Assembly (NCBI GenBank): GCA_000720375.1 | Contig: JOAA01000006.1 | Location: 62,001-126,000, forward strand | Direction: 5' to 3' | DNA length: 64,000 nt | DNA from: Rhodococcus rhodnii | GTDB taxonomy: Bacteria > Actinomycetota > Actinomycetes > Mycobacteriales > Pseudonocardiaceae | In this document: positions 49,871-58,255 of the stretch, piece by piece | Numbering within the stretch: position 1 is the first letter of the stretch | How the letters are laid out: the number at the start of each line of letters is the position of its first letter | Notes under the pieces: generated by a model | Seen by the model: only the letters and a program-made list of their open reading frames with translations | What the model was told of the DNA's origin: nothing | Database searches by the model: none | Position numbers and translations under genes: made by a program

Positions 49871-52564
49871 GTGGTGCGGATCGGTCTGCTCGGTGGTGTC
49901 CGCGTCACCGCCGACGACGGCGAGCCGGTCGACATCGGCTCGGCGAGGTCGCAGGCCGTGCTCGCGGCGCTGGCCTTGTCACCCGGCACATCCGTAACGG
50001 TGTCACGCCTGGTAGAACTCGTCTGGGGTGATGAACCTCCGCAAACCGCGCACAAGGCACTGCAGTGGCACATCGCCCAGTTGCGCAAGGGACTTGGTCC
50101 CGATGCGATCGTCCGAGTCGGTGCCGCGTACCGCCTTGATGTGGCGCCTGATGCGGTCGACGTGGCTCGTTTTCAGCGCCACTTCCGGGATGGTGATTTC
50201 CGCGCGGCCCTCACCGAGTGGGGTGGCACTCCCCTGGCCGGTCTGGAGGCACCCGGCCTCGCGGCAGCGGTGGCTGGTCTGACCGAACAGTGGCTGAGCG
50301 CGGTCGAAGCGGACCTTGAACGCCGAACCGAATCCGACCCGCGAGGCGTCATCGGATCGCTTGCGGAACTCGCGGAACGCTATCCACTGCGCGAGAACGT
50401 GTGGGCCCTGTTGATGACCGCGTTGTACCGTGTGGACCGTCAGGCGGACGCTCTCGCGGCCTTCCGGCAGGCCCGGCACCATCTCGTCACGGAACTCGGT
50501 GTCGAACCTGGACCCGCGTTGCGGGAGCTGGAGTCGCGGATCCTCGACCACGACACGCGCCTGCGCGAACGTGCCGAAGGGCACGTCCCCCGTCGCGTGG
50601 GGCCGCTCTTCGGCCGCGACGAGGACCTGCAGGCCATCGCCGACGCGCTCGCGCGGTCAGCGGTCGTGACCTTGGTCGGACCTGGCGGAATCGGCAAGAC
50701 CCAGCTCGCACTGGCGGCAGCCGCCGATCACGGGCGGCTGGTCGAGTTGGCGGAGATCGCCTCGCCTGCCGACGTGCCCCGCGCGGTCGCCGACGCGCTG
50801 GGCGTCGCGCAACGTCCGGGCCGCACCTTGCCCCAGTCGATCGTCGCCGCGTTCCGGTCACGTTCGGCACTGCTCGTCGTCGACAACTGCGAACACGTGA
50901 TCGACGGCGCGGCCGAGCTCATCCAGGCCGTCGTGTCCGGCTGCCCGCAGGTGCACGTCCTCGCCACGTCACGGGAGCGTCTTTCCCTTGCAGCGGAACA
51001 GGTGTTGGTCGTCGGCCCACTGGATCCGGGCGCCGGTGCCGAGCTGTTCAACGCCCGTGCGCGAGCCGCCGATCGGGGTTATGACGCGGCCGTGCATCAG
51101 GACCACGTCGAGGAGATCTGCCGTCAGCTCGACGGGATTCCGTTGGCCATTGAGCTGGCCGCGGCCCGGACGATCAGCCATCAGCCCGCCGACCTTGTCG
51201 TGAGGCTCAACGATCGCCTCCGAGCGACCGGCAGCCGCCGGACCGGCGCCGCGCGGCATCGCACGTTGCGGGCAGCCATCCAGTGGTCGTACGACCTGCT
51301 CACGCCCGCCGAGCAGACGCTGTTCCAACACCTTTCCGTGTTCAGCGCACCGTTCGACCTCAGCGCGGCGGAAGCAGTAGCCGACGGTGCCGACGGCCTC
51401 ATCAGCACTCTGGTCGAACGATCGGTCGTTACCGTCGACAATGGACCGTTCGGACGGCGTTTCCGTTTGCTGGAGCCGATGCGTCAGTTCGCCGCCGAGC
51501 ACTTGCGGGATCGTGACGTCATCGCCGAACGCCATGCCCGTTGGTGCGTCAGCGAAGTCACCCATATCCATCGTCTGCTCACCGGACCGAAGGAGATCGA
51601 AGGCGTCGTCCGGCTCGCCGAGCTCTGGCCGAATCTGCGCGCGGCGGTCGGATGGACTCGAGACGTTGATCTGGCCGACGCGTTGGTGCGGCCGATCGTC
51701 ACGGAACTCCCGTTGCGGGGACGGCAGGAAATCGGTGTCTGGGCCGAACACATCCTGGCGATGACGTCCGATGTGGACTTGCGTGCCTTCTGGCTGGTCT
51801 GGGTCGCCGAACGCTACACCCAGAACGCCAACCCGGCGGGCTACCGAGAAGTCGCCCAGCAGTACGGCTCGGACCGGCCGCTGAGCCGCTACGCCGCCGC
51901 GTACGCCTGCGGCGACGGCGAGGCTTTGTGGCAGTGCCTGCCGGATGCCGTCGCCGATCTGCGCAGTGACGACCTGGCGGCGTTCCTGGAGATGACGTCG
52001 GCGGGGATTCTGCTGGGCACCGGGCGGTTCGAGCAGGTCGACAAGTCGGTCAGGGTCCTGGCGGATCGGTATCGAGTCCACGGCCCGCCAACGCTCCTGC
52101 ACTGGGCGCTGCAGACCCTCGGCTACTGCGCGTCATTCCAAGCCAGGCCCGAGGACGCCGACCGTTATTTCGACGAAGCGGCCCGCGTCGACCTGCCCGC
52201 GGGCACACTCTCGGCCAACAAGAGCACCGAAGCCCGGTCGGCGTTCCGGCGAGGCGAACGACAGCGAGCGTTTCACCTCCTGCGCTCCCACATCGACGAA
52301 CTGATCGACACCGACAACGTGGTCGCGGCCAGCATCGTCTGCATCGAGTTCATCACCATGATGGCCAAGATCGACCGGATCGCCGAAGCAGCCCACATGC
52401 TCGGCTACCTCAAGGCCGTCAACGAGTTCGGCGCATTGGCCGCCAGAACTCTCGTCGCCGAAGCCGCAAGCAGGATCGCTCAGCACAGCGCAGACACGAC
52501 ACCGGCCATCGACGACCGCGCGGCGCTCAGCTACATGCGCAAGGTCCTCGTCGAACTCACGTGA
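49871..52564 (+). CDS. SARP-STAND regulator (AfsR-like), likely RiPP cluster activator
   Basis: 897 residues, GTG start 49871. N-terminal OmpR-type winged helix (VRIGLLGGVRVTADDGEPVD, SVTVSRLVELVWGDEPPQTA) and BTAD domain (YPLRENVWALLMTALYRVDR, ADALAAFRQARHHLVTELGV). Then NB-ARC: Walker A GPGGIGKT at 270-277, LLVVDNCEHVIDGAAEL, GIPLAIELAAARTI. The C-terminal about 300 residues are helical. SARPs bind direct heptamer repeats at biosynthetic promoters; such repeats lie right after its stop, before the candidate precursor gene. It is therefore likely the pathway activator. Confidence 0.93.
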   Translation: MVRIGLLGGVRVTADDGEPVDIGSARSQAVLAALALSPGTSVTVSRLVELVWGDEPPQTAHKALQWHIAQLRKGLGPDAIVRVGAAYRLDVAPDAVDVARFQRHFRDGDFRAALTEWGGTPLAGLEAPGLAAAVAGLTEQWLSAVEADLERRTESDPRGVIGSLAELAERYPLRENVWALLMTALYRVDRQADALAAFRQARHHLVTELGVEPGPALRELESRILDHDTRLRERAEGHVPRRVGPLFGRDEDLQAIADALARSAVVTLVGPGGIGKTQLALAAAADHGRLVELAEIASPADVPRAVADALGVAQRPGRTLPQSIVAAFRSRSALLVVDNCEHVIDGAAELIQAVVSGCPQVHVLATSRERLSLAAEQVLVVGPLDPGAGAELFNARARAADRGYDAAVHQDHVEEICRQLDGIPLAIELAAARTISHQPADLVVRLNDRLRATGSRRTGAARHRTLRAAIQWSYDLLTPAEQTLFQHLSVFSAPFDLSAAEAVADGADGLISTLVERSVVTVDNGPFGRRFRLLEPMRQFAAEHLRDRDVIAERHARWCVSEVTHIHRLLTGPKEIEGVVRLAELWPNLRAAVGWTRDVDLADALVRPIVTELPLRGRQEIGVWAEHILAMTSDVDLRAFWLVWVAERYTQNANPAGYREVAQQYGSDRPLSRYAAAYACGDGEALWQCLPDAVADLRSDDLAAFLEMTSAGILLGTGRFEQVDKSVRVLADRYRVHGPPTLLHWALQTLGYCASFQARPEDADRYFDEAARVDLPAGTLSANKSTEARSAFRRGERQRAFHLLRSHIDELIDTDNVVAASIVCIEFITMMAKIDRIAEAAHMLGYLKAVNEFGALAARTLVAEAASRIAQHSADTTPAIDDRAALSYMRKVLVELT

Positions 52565-52593
52565 CCGAGACGTGACCGAGACGTGAGCGCCCT
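52561..52593 (+). promoter_or_regulatory. Candidate SARP operator: three 11-bp-spaced direct repeats
   Basis: GTGACCGAGAC (52561), GTGACCGAGAC (52572) and GTGAGCGCCCT (52583): heptamer-like ACGTGAC/ACGTGAG units with exact 11-bp period, the known spacing for SARP binding. They lie between the SARP stop and the ATG of the 46-residue peptide gene (52611). Confidence 0.6.
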
Positions 52594-52610
52594 GAGGCAG
52601 GGTGCGCGCC

Positions 52611-52751
52611 ATGGAAGAACAGATCCTGTCGATCAAGCCGATGCTGCCAGCCGACCGCGCGCCGGTGAGCAACGGCGTACGCATCAGCGCCACGCCGTCA
52701 GCCGGACTGGAGGAGTGCGCACTGGACCGGACTCAGCCGGGCTCTGACTGA
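52611..52751 (+). CDS. Candidate RiPP precursor peptide (46 residues)
   Basis: ATG 52611 to TGA 52751. The peptide begins MEEQILSIKPMLPADRAP and ends CALDRTQPGSD, with one Cys (residue 36) and a mid-part SNGVRISATPSAGLEE. It is too short for usual annotation. It lies seven bases before a B12-dependent radical SAM C-methyltransferase of the RiPP type, with SARP-like repeats upstream. The position and size fit a precursor; the leader/core border is not evident. Homology to known precursor families was not recognised. Confidence 0.65.
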   Translation: MEEQILSIKPMLPADRAPVSNGVRISATPSAGLEECALDRTQPGSD

Positions 52752-52758
52752 TCAGGCC

Positions 52759-54570
52759 ATGCCCCGGACGACTTTGGTCTGCATGCCGTGGCACGCGTTG
52801 TCCCGGCCCAGTCTGGCATTGGGCGTGCTGAGTTCCGCGTGCAGGCGCGAAGGACTCTCGCCGCCCGTCGAGTACCACGGCGGGCTGCGGTTCGCGGAGT
52901 TCTTGCTGGACCGGACCGACGGCGTGGTGACTCCGTTCGACTACGCGGCCGTCGCCGAGACCGGATTCCCGCATGCGCTGGGCGATTGGGTGTTCGCGGG
53001 CGTGGTGAACGGCGATGACTTCGGCCTCGATGGCATGGTGGATTACGCCGCACGGCATGGGATCGCCATGCGGACACTGCGCTCGATGCGCGACCTGGCC
53101 GCGCCCTTTGTGGAGCTTGTCGTTGACGAGGTGCTGGCCACTGACCCGGAGTTGGTCGGGTTCAGCACCACGTTCATGCAGAACGTGCCCAGCCTCGCCG
53201 TGGCGAAGCAACTCAAGCACCGCAAGCCTGAGCTGACTGTGCTTCTCGGCGGCGGAAACTGTGACGGGCCAATGGGAGCGGCGCTGTACCGCGAGTTCGA
53301 GTTCGTCGACATGGTGCTGCGCGGTGAGGCCGACGAGACGTTTCCCCGACTGCTGCGGGCTTTGGACGGTGACGGGGAGGTCACCGAAGTGCCAGGGCTG
53401 TGCTGGCGCGACACGATCAATCCCGCGCGGCTGGTGCCACCGGCACGCATGAGCGCACCGAACTTCGAGGGGTGGTTCGGCGCGTTCGACGCGTCAGTGG
53501 TGAGCCGGTACGTCGAACCGGAACTGGTGGTGGAATCCGCGCGCGGGTGCTGGTGGGGCGAACACCACCACTGCACGTTCTGCGGGCTCAACGGCACGTC
53601 GATGGCGTTCCGGGCCAAGCCTGCCGTGACTTTCGTCGCCGAGGTGGACGGCCTCGTCCGGCAGCATCAGGTGCTGGACGTGATGGTCGTGGACAACATC
53701 CTCGCGCCGGGCTATCTGCGCACTGCGCTGCCAGAACTGGCCAGCCGGGGGTGGGATCTGCGCTTGCACTATGAGGTGAAGGCGAATCTGACCGGCGCGC
53801 AGATCGAGGTGCTGCGGGACGCCGGTGTGTACAGTGTCCAGCCCGGTATCGAGTCGCTCGTGGACGATGTGCTGGCGCGGATGAACAAGGGTGTCCGGGC
53901 TGTCCGCAATGTCCGCACGTTGCGTGACTGTGAATCGGCCGGGCTGACCGTGGCGTGGAATTGGCTCTACGGCTTTCCTGGCGAGCGCGAAGAGGATTAC
54001 AAAGCGGTGATCGACCAACTTCCTGCGTTGGTCCACTTGCAACCGCCGGACGGGGTGACACGGATTCAGCTGGAACGCTTCAGCCCGTACTTCGAGGATC
54101 CGTCCCTCGGTTTCCCTGATCGGTCGCCCGCGGAGGCGTACCAGTATGTGTACGCGTTGCCGCCGGAAACGTTGCAGGACTTGGTCTACCTGTTCGACAC
54201 AAGTCCCCGTGGCCTCACCGAGCACCAAGCTGGTCCACTGTGGATGGCCATCGAAACGTGGACCGTCTGGTATGCCACAAGCACCCTTGTGCGCAAACAC
54301 ATCGACGGCGTGACTGTGCTGCGCGACCGCCGTGCTGGGTGGCCGGAGGAGGATCACGTACTCGAGGATCCCCGGGAGCAGCGAGCGTGGGCCGAGCTGG
54401 AGTGCGGCCGATCCGCGGTAGGCGTTGCCCGTCGGCTTGCCGATGTGGGTCTGCGTTGGAGCGTCAACGACCTGCAGCGCTGGCTGTCCGAGTTGTGTGA
54501 ACGCGGCCTGCTGTTCACCGAAGGCGGGTACTACATCGCGCTCGCCACGACCTCCGCGGCGCCCCGATGA
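52759..54570 (+). CDS. RiPP maturation radical SAM C-methyltransferase (B12-binding)
   Basis: 603 residues. Unusually for radical SAM, the cluster motif is C-x7-C-x2-C: ESARGCWWGEHHHCTFCGLNG-type loop with Cys 264, 272 and 275, exactly the signature of the RiPP maturation radical SAM C-methyltransferase family (TIGR03975-like). The N-terminal part (about 60-220) is a B12-binding domain (DPELVGFSTTFMQNVPSLAV, VLLGGGNCDGPMG). GYLRTALPELASRGWDLRLH, VYSVQPGIESLVDDVLARMN and WNWLYGFPGEREEDY complete the barrel. It would C-methylate unactivated carbons of the precursor. A C-terminal helical domain (about 510-600) is likely for partner or peptide binding. Confidence 0.92.
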   Translation: MPRTTLVCMPWHALSRPSLALGVLSSACRREGLSPPVEYHGGLRFAEFLLDRTDGVVTPFDYAAVAETGFPHALGDWVFAGVVNGDDFGLDGMVDYAARHGIAMRTLRSMRDLAAPFVELVVDEVLATDPELVGFSTTFMQNVPSLAVAKQLKHRKPELTVLLGGGNCDGPMGAALYREFEFVDMVLRGEADETFPRLLRALDGDGEVTEVPGLCWRDTINPARLVPPARMSAPNFEGWFGAFDASVVSRYVEPELVVESARGCWWGEHHHCTFCGLNGTSMAFRAKPAVTFVAEVDGLVRQHQVLDVMVVDNILAPGYLRTALPELASRGWDLRLHYEVKANLTGAQIEVLRDAGVYSVQPGIESLVDDVLARMNKGVRAVRNVRTLRDCESAGLTVAWNWLYGFPGEREEDYKAVIDQLPALVHLQPPDGVTRIQLERFSPYFEDPSLGFPDRSPAEAYQYVYALPPETLQDLVYLFDTSPRGLTEHQAGPLWMAIETWTVWYATSTLVRKHIDGVTVLRDRRAGWPEEDHVLEDPREQRAWAELECGRSAVGVARRLADVGLRWSVNDLQRWLSELCERGLLFTEGGYYIALATTSAAPR

Positions 54571-55109
54571 AGCACTGGCCGGAGGTCAAGGTCCTGGATG
54601 CCATCCCGTCGGATGACGCCTCCGCTGATTGGGACTGCCAGCGCCTTCGGTTGCGTGCGCCACTGAAGTTTGGAACAGACCCAGCGCAGGACGCCGCCGC
54701 ACTCCGGTTCCTCGTCTCGGCCGCGGAGCGGTACGTAAAGATCGAGTGGCACCTTGCCGGCGAGTTACCGTGGCGCTTGCACACCGTCGTGCATCTTCCA
54801 CCTCCTGCCACAGGGGGCGAAATCGCAAGGAAATGGCGGGAACTGTTCAGGTTGGCGCTGTGCACCTACCGATATGGCCCGGATTTCGTGCTGCTGCGGG
54901 ACAATCGCCCTGGAAAGGACCGTTTCCGCGGTCATCTGGGTGCTGACTGGGTGCGGCCGTTCCGCGACTTGGTAGCGGGAACCGGCGCGGACAAGCGCTT
55001 GCTCGACGAACTGGTGGCGGCGGATCTTGCGATACGGCTGGGCGATGGCGAACACGTCGTGCTGGCCACGCGGCTGCGCCGATGGCCCGTGCCTCACTTC
55101 ACGGTTTGA
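54567..55109 (+). CDS. DUF5825-like RiPP-associated protein
   Basis: 180 residues, ATG overlapping the radical SAM stop (ATGA). Contains RFLVSAAERYVKIEWHLAGE, KWRELFRLALCTYRYGPDFV and a C-terminal GDGEHVVLATRLRRWPVPHF. Proteins of this kind (DUF5825) are encoded directly after RiPP-type radical SAM C-methyltransferases in actinomycetes. No catalytic motif is visible; it may bind the precursor or act with the SAM enzyme. The family name is assigned from memory of this gene order. Confidence 0.75.
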   Translation: MKHWPEVKVLDAIPSDDASADWDCQRLRLRAPLKFGTDPAQDAAALRFLVSAAERYVKIEWHLAGELPWRLHTVVHLPPPATGGEIARKWRELFRLALCTYRYGPDFVLLRDNRPGKDRFRGHLGADWVRPFRDLVAGTGADKRLLDELVAADLAIRLGDGEHVVLATRLRRWPVPHFTV

Positions 55110-55113
55110 CCGG

Positions 55114-55788
55114 CTACAGCCAGGTTTCGCGCCGGCGCTGCAGTCCGTCGAGGATCAGGTCGAGGCCGGTGTCGAACTCCTTGGGGTATGCGTAACCAGG
55201 TTTCAGCGCCCGGTCGAGGATCATCTCGGCGAGGTGCGGGAACTCGTCCCGAGGCATCTCATCCAGGATCGAGCCCGCCACGTTCTCGAGGTCGACCTGG
55301 GTTTTGAACGGCACGCTGAGCTCCTGCAGCACGAACCCGTAGATGTAGCTGTCCACCATGGAGAGTGCGTGTGCCGCACCGGCGATCGAGAAGCCTCCTG
55401 CCCGCAGGCAGCCGACCACCGCGTTGTGGTGTCGCAACGTCGCATGGCCGGGGTTGGTCCGTGAGTCCATCAGGCTGATCGCCCACGGGTGGCGGATCAG
55501 CGCGTCACGCATCGAAACGGCCCGCTGTCGCATCGCGGTCTGCCAGTCGACGCCGTCCGGCGGAAGCTCGATCTCGGCGAAGACCAGGTCGATCATGCCG
55601 TCGAGGATCAGGTCCTTGTTGCGGAAGTGGTGGTACAGCGACATCGCTTCGACGCCGAGCCGCTCGGCGAGTTTGCGCATGCTCGGCACACCGCCGCCCG
55701 CCTCGTCCGCCAGCTCGACAGCCGTGCGCAGAACCATTTCCTTGCTGAGCGGGTTGCGTCGAGGTGTGTCGGTCGGCTCCGCGGCCAC
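55114..55788 (-). CDS. TetR-family regulator
   Basis: 224 residues, GTG 55788 with AGGAGG five bases upstream. HTH: MVLRTAVELADEAGGGVPSM, RKLAERLGVEAMSLYHHFRN. C-terminal TetR_C-type domain with AVGGCLRAGGFS-like region and a DEFPHLAEMILDRAL helix. It is divergent from a truncated reductase/DUF4386 pair, with two perfect operators in the gap, so autoregulation plus control of that pair is likely. It ends four bases from the DUF5825 gene stop (convergent). Confidence 0.93.
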   Translation of the reverse strand: MAAEPTDTPRRNPLSKEMVLRTAVELADEAGGGVPSMRKLAERLGVEAMSLYHHFRNKDLILDGMIDLVFAEIELPPDGVDWQTAMRQRAVSMRDALIRHPWAISLMDSRTNPGHATLRHHNAVVGCLRAGGFSIAGAAHALSMVDSYIYGFVLQELSVPFKTQVDLENVAGSILDEMPRDEFPHLAEMILDRALKPGYAYPKEFDTGLDLILDGLQRRRETWL

Positions 55789-55816
55789 AAGGTCCTCCTG
55801 TCTGACTGCTTGACAA

Positions 55817-55851
55817 CCTTACACCATAAGGCTGTACCTTACGACGTAAGG
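55817..55851. promoter_or_regulatory. Two palindromic TetR operators
   Basis: CCTTACACCATAAGG (55817-55831, one mismatch) and CCTTACGACGTAAGG (55837-55851, perfect arms), centres 20 bp apart, in the gap between tetR and the divergent gene. Strong match to a TetR autoregulatory site. Confidence 0.85.
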
Positions 55852-55869
55852 CCAGAGTTGAGGAGAGTC

Positions 55870-56016
55870 ATGGAAGTCAAGAAGGTGTGCGTTGTCGGAG
55901 CGTCCGGGAAGCTCAGACGCTCCATGGTGCAGCACGCGTTGGACCGCGGTTACGAGGTCGTCGGCGTGTGCCGGCTGCCCCCATCGGCCCTCGCTCACGC
56001 CAGCGAGCCGGCATGA
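55870..56016 (+). pseudogene. Truncated NAD(P)-binding Rossmann reductase (48 residues)
   Basis: ATG 55870, reading MEVKKVCVVGASGKLRRSMV and HALDRGYEVVGVCRLPPSAL, i.e. the first beta-alpha-beta with the GASGK nucleotide loop of NAD(P)H-binding epimerase-like proteins. The frame ends after 48 residues, overlapping the ATG of the DUF4386 gene (ATGA). Full-length relatives are about 200-300 residues, so most of the protein has been lost. It retains the TetR-controlled promoter. Confidence 0.7.
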
Positions 56017-56672
56017 GCAGCCCGCGTGCGCTCGCGAGGACCGCGGGGTTGCTGTACCTGATTGTCGCCGTGTCCACCATCTTCGCCGGACTGGTGAACT
56101 CCCGGATCGACTCAGGCACCATTGCCGCGTCGGCCACCTTGTACCGGGTTGGCTTCGTCAGCGAATTGGTTGGAGCCGTGGCGTTTCTGCTGACGAGCAT
56201 GACGCTTTACTTGCTGCTCAAGCACGTCAACCAGATGGCCGCCGCGGCGATGGTCATCTTTGTGGCGGTCAGCGTCGCGATCCAAACCATGAACCTGCTC
56301 AACCAGCACACCGCGCTGACCATCGCCACGAGCCAGGAATACGCTTTCGGGCCACCAATCGCTGCCCAGTTGACGACGCTGTTCGCCGACATGCAGAGCA
56401 ACGGATTCCTCATTGCCCAGACGTATTTCGGGCTGTGGCTGCTGCCGTTGGGCTACCTGGTGATGAAGTCGGACTACTTTCCCAAGGCGTTGGGCGTGCT
56501 GCTGGTGATCGGATGCTGCGGTCACCTCGTGGACGTGTTCTCCCGCTTCCTCGCACCCGGCTTCGGTGCAGACGTCTCACCGTTCGCCATGACGTTCGCG
56601 GCGATCGCGGAACTTTCGTTCATCGCATGGCTTTTGGTCACTTCTGGTCGCCGCAGTAGCCGGTCGGCTTGA
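56013..56672 (+). CDS. DUF4386 membrane protein
   Basis: 219 residues from ATG 56013. DUF4386 pattern: ARTAGLLYLIVAVSTIFAGL, YRVGFVSELVGAVAFLLTSM, a long helix-three region, WLLPLGYLVMKSDYFPKALG and a C-terminal AELSFIAWLLVTSG. Six to seven helices. It sits under the TetR-operator promoter behind a truncated reductase. Function unknown. It is a second copy of the family in this window. Confidence 0.9.
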   Translation: MSSPRALARTAGLLYLIVAVSTIFAGLVNSRIDSGTIAASATLYRVGFVSELVGAVAFLLTSMTLYLLLKHVNQMAAAAMVIFVAVSVAIQTMNLLNQHTALTIATSQEYAFGPPIAAQLTTLFADMQSNGFLIAQTYFGLWLLPLGYLVMKSDYFPKALGVLLVIGCCGHLVDVFSRFLAPGFGADVSPFAMTFAAIAELSFIAWLLVTSGRRSSRSA

Positions 56673-57060
56673 CGGATGATGTCCGCCAGGTAGCGGCGCG
56701 TGCGGCGGGTTGGGTCGTCCGCAGTCGTGGGATCGATGAGCATGCGGTGCATGGCCGCGCCGACGAGCTCCCGCCGGGGCTGGATGTACTGGCCAGCAGA
56801 GCGGATGGCTGGAACCGATGAGCTGGGCGAGCACGGCTCGGAACCGCGCGCCGCCGAAGGTCTTCGCTCAGGAGTCCAGCAGCCGCTCGTGGGGCTGGGG
56901 CGTCGATGTGCCGCTGCCCGGATCTCCGCGCTTCGGGCACCAGCGTGCGGGCTTGTTCGATGGCCTGGGTCATCAACTGCTCCTTCCTCCATGCCGCGCT
57001 CGATGAACAACTCCAGCGCGGTCTCCAGGATCAGCTCGTCGGCGTTGGGGTTTATGTACG
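56640..57060 (-). pseudogene. Degraded TetR-like regulator
   Basis: Minus-strand pieces in different frames: DELILETALELFIERGMEEG (TetR helix one without HTH), later LLSEDLRRR and FRAVLAQLIGSS, then RRELVGAAMHRMLIDPTTAD and RRTRRYLADIIRQADRLLRR. The order fits a TetR-type protein broken by frameshifts and an internal loss of the DNA-binding helix. No complete frame exists. The 412 bases 56673-57084 hold nothing else recognisable. Confidence 0.45.
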
Positions 57061-57084
57061 CAACCGGATGCGTATACAAATAGC

Positions 57085-57801
57085 TCAGGGTGCGACGTCG
57101 GTGTAGGCGGTGCCGACCTTGAGAGCGTCGACGTAGTTGGCGATCGAGGTGCCGCTGGCGCCGTAGATGCCCCACTTGGGCTCGTTGATGCTGTCCCACG
57201 TCCGGCACGCCCAGCGCTGCGAGTTGTTGGTGAAGGTCTGTTTCTGGCCGTCGAACCAGAACTCGACCCATCCGCCAGTGGTCGCACTGGACAGGTGCAG
57301 CCCGAGCACGTAGCTGTGCCAACTGTTCGCGGTGATCGCCCGGGACCAGATGATGCGTTCGACTCCCCCGGGCTGCCGCTGCAGAATGGACATCCGGCCG
57401 CTGATCACCTTGAGCACGACGGGGAAGTTCTGGATGTGGTTGCCGTAGGACTTCCACTGAAAGGTGGCGTTGTTGTTCACCGTGCTGGACAGTTTGCTCC
57501 GCCAGCCGAGATAGTAGGTCGACCCGTTCCGGAACTCGTACCGCTTGCCCCCGACCGCGATGCCGTGGTTCTCGCACCGATTGCTGCCGCTGGGTTTGTT
57601 GTACCGCCAAACGCGCCCATGGGTGGGGTCGTCGGCCGCGGTCACGCTGCCGGGCGAGTCACAGTTCATGTTGCCGAACACGCGCAACCCGCCTGACGGG
57701 TCACCGTTCCAGATCACCGCGGCATGCGCCGGAGTGATGAGAAGCGAGAACGCCAGCACTGCCGTCAACGGGACGGCGAGAAATCTACGCAGGGTTTCCA
57801 T
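57085..57801 (-). CDS. Secreted heparin-lyase-I-like polysaccharide lyase family protein
   Basis: 238 residues with a Sec signal (FLAVPLTAVLAFSLLITPAH, then AA). Mature part: SGGLRVFGNMNCDSPGSVTA, YEFRNGSTYYLGWRSKLSST, NFPVVLKVISGRMSILQRQ, FWFDGQKQTFTNN and a terminal PKWGIYGASGTS. This is the Polysacc_lyase-like jelly roll, as in the gene at 36529. The last domain motif PKWGIY is shared by both. Substrate unknown. Confidence 0.8.
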   Translation of the reverse strand: METLRRFLAVPLTAVLAFSLLITPAHAAVIWNGDPSGGLRVFGNMNCDSPGSVTAADDPTHGRVWRYNKPSGSNRCENHGIAVGGKRYEFRNGSTYYLGWRSKLSSTVNNNATFQWKSYGNHIQNFPVVLKVISGRMSILQRQPGGVERIIWSRAITANSWHSYVLGLHLSSATTGGWVEFWFDGQKQTFTNNSQRWACRTWDSINEPKWGIYGASGTSIANYVDALKVGTAYTDVAP

Positions 57802-57849
57802 CCGCCATCGGACCTTTCATCGCGAAGGTTGCGGCGGACACTGTGCATT

Positions 57850-58255
57850 ATGTCGGCCGTGTCAACCGCACCGGAAGCGGCAGATCCCCGAAGCAACTTG
57901 GATAAGTTGACGCGCGCGGCATGGTCGTCAGTTCCCGTTCTCAGCAGAACTGAACCTGGCGCAACCGCAAGAAACATCCCTGTACAGCGCGGTCTTCGAC
58001 TCGTTGGCACGGACCGCAAGCCACGGCCGGGCCGCCCGCGCCATCATCACGCGCGTGATCGACGACCTCTCTGCGCTGGTATCCGAAGATTCCGAGTGGT
58101 TTGGCCGCGCCTCGACCGCCGACCACGCGCCACGACTGTTCGCCATCGTGCTTGAGTACCTCGACCAAGTCGACGCGGCAACCCTGACACCACTCCACGC
58201 CTGGTATGGGCAGGACCCGAACGTGGCTGAGCCTGGACCACGTCGTTACAAGTCG
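57850..58255 (+). pseudogene. Frameshifted small gene, function unknown
   Basis: From ATG 57850 the frame reads MSAVSTAPEAADPRSNLDKL and TRAAWSS. Near 57935 coding character shifts by one base to QFPFSAELNLAQPQETSLYS, then AIITRVIDDLSALVSEDSEW and LEYLDQVDAATLTPLHAWYG. Both parts look protein-like but no single frame spans them, and the 3' end runs into the tandem repeat of the convergent M20 gene. A frameshift in the strain or an assembly error are both possible. Confidence 0.45.
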
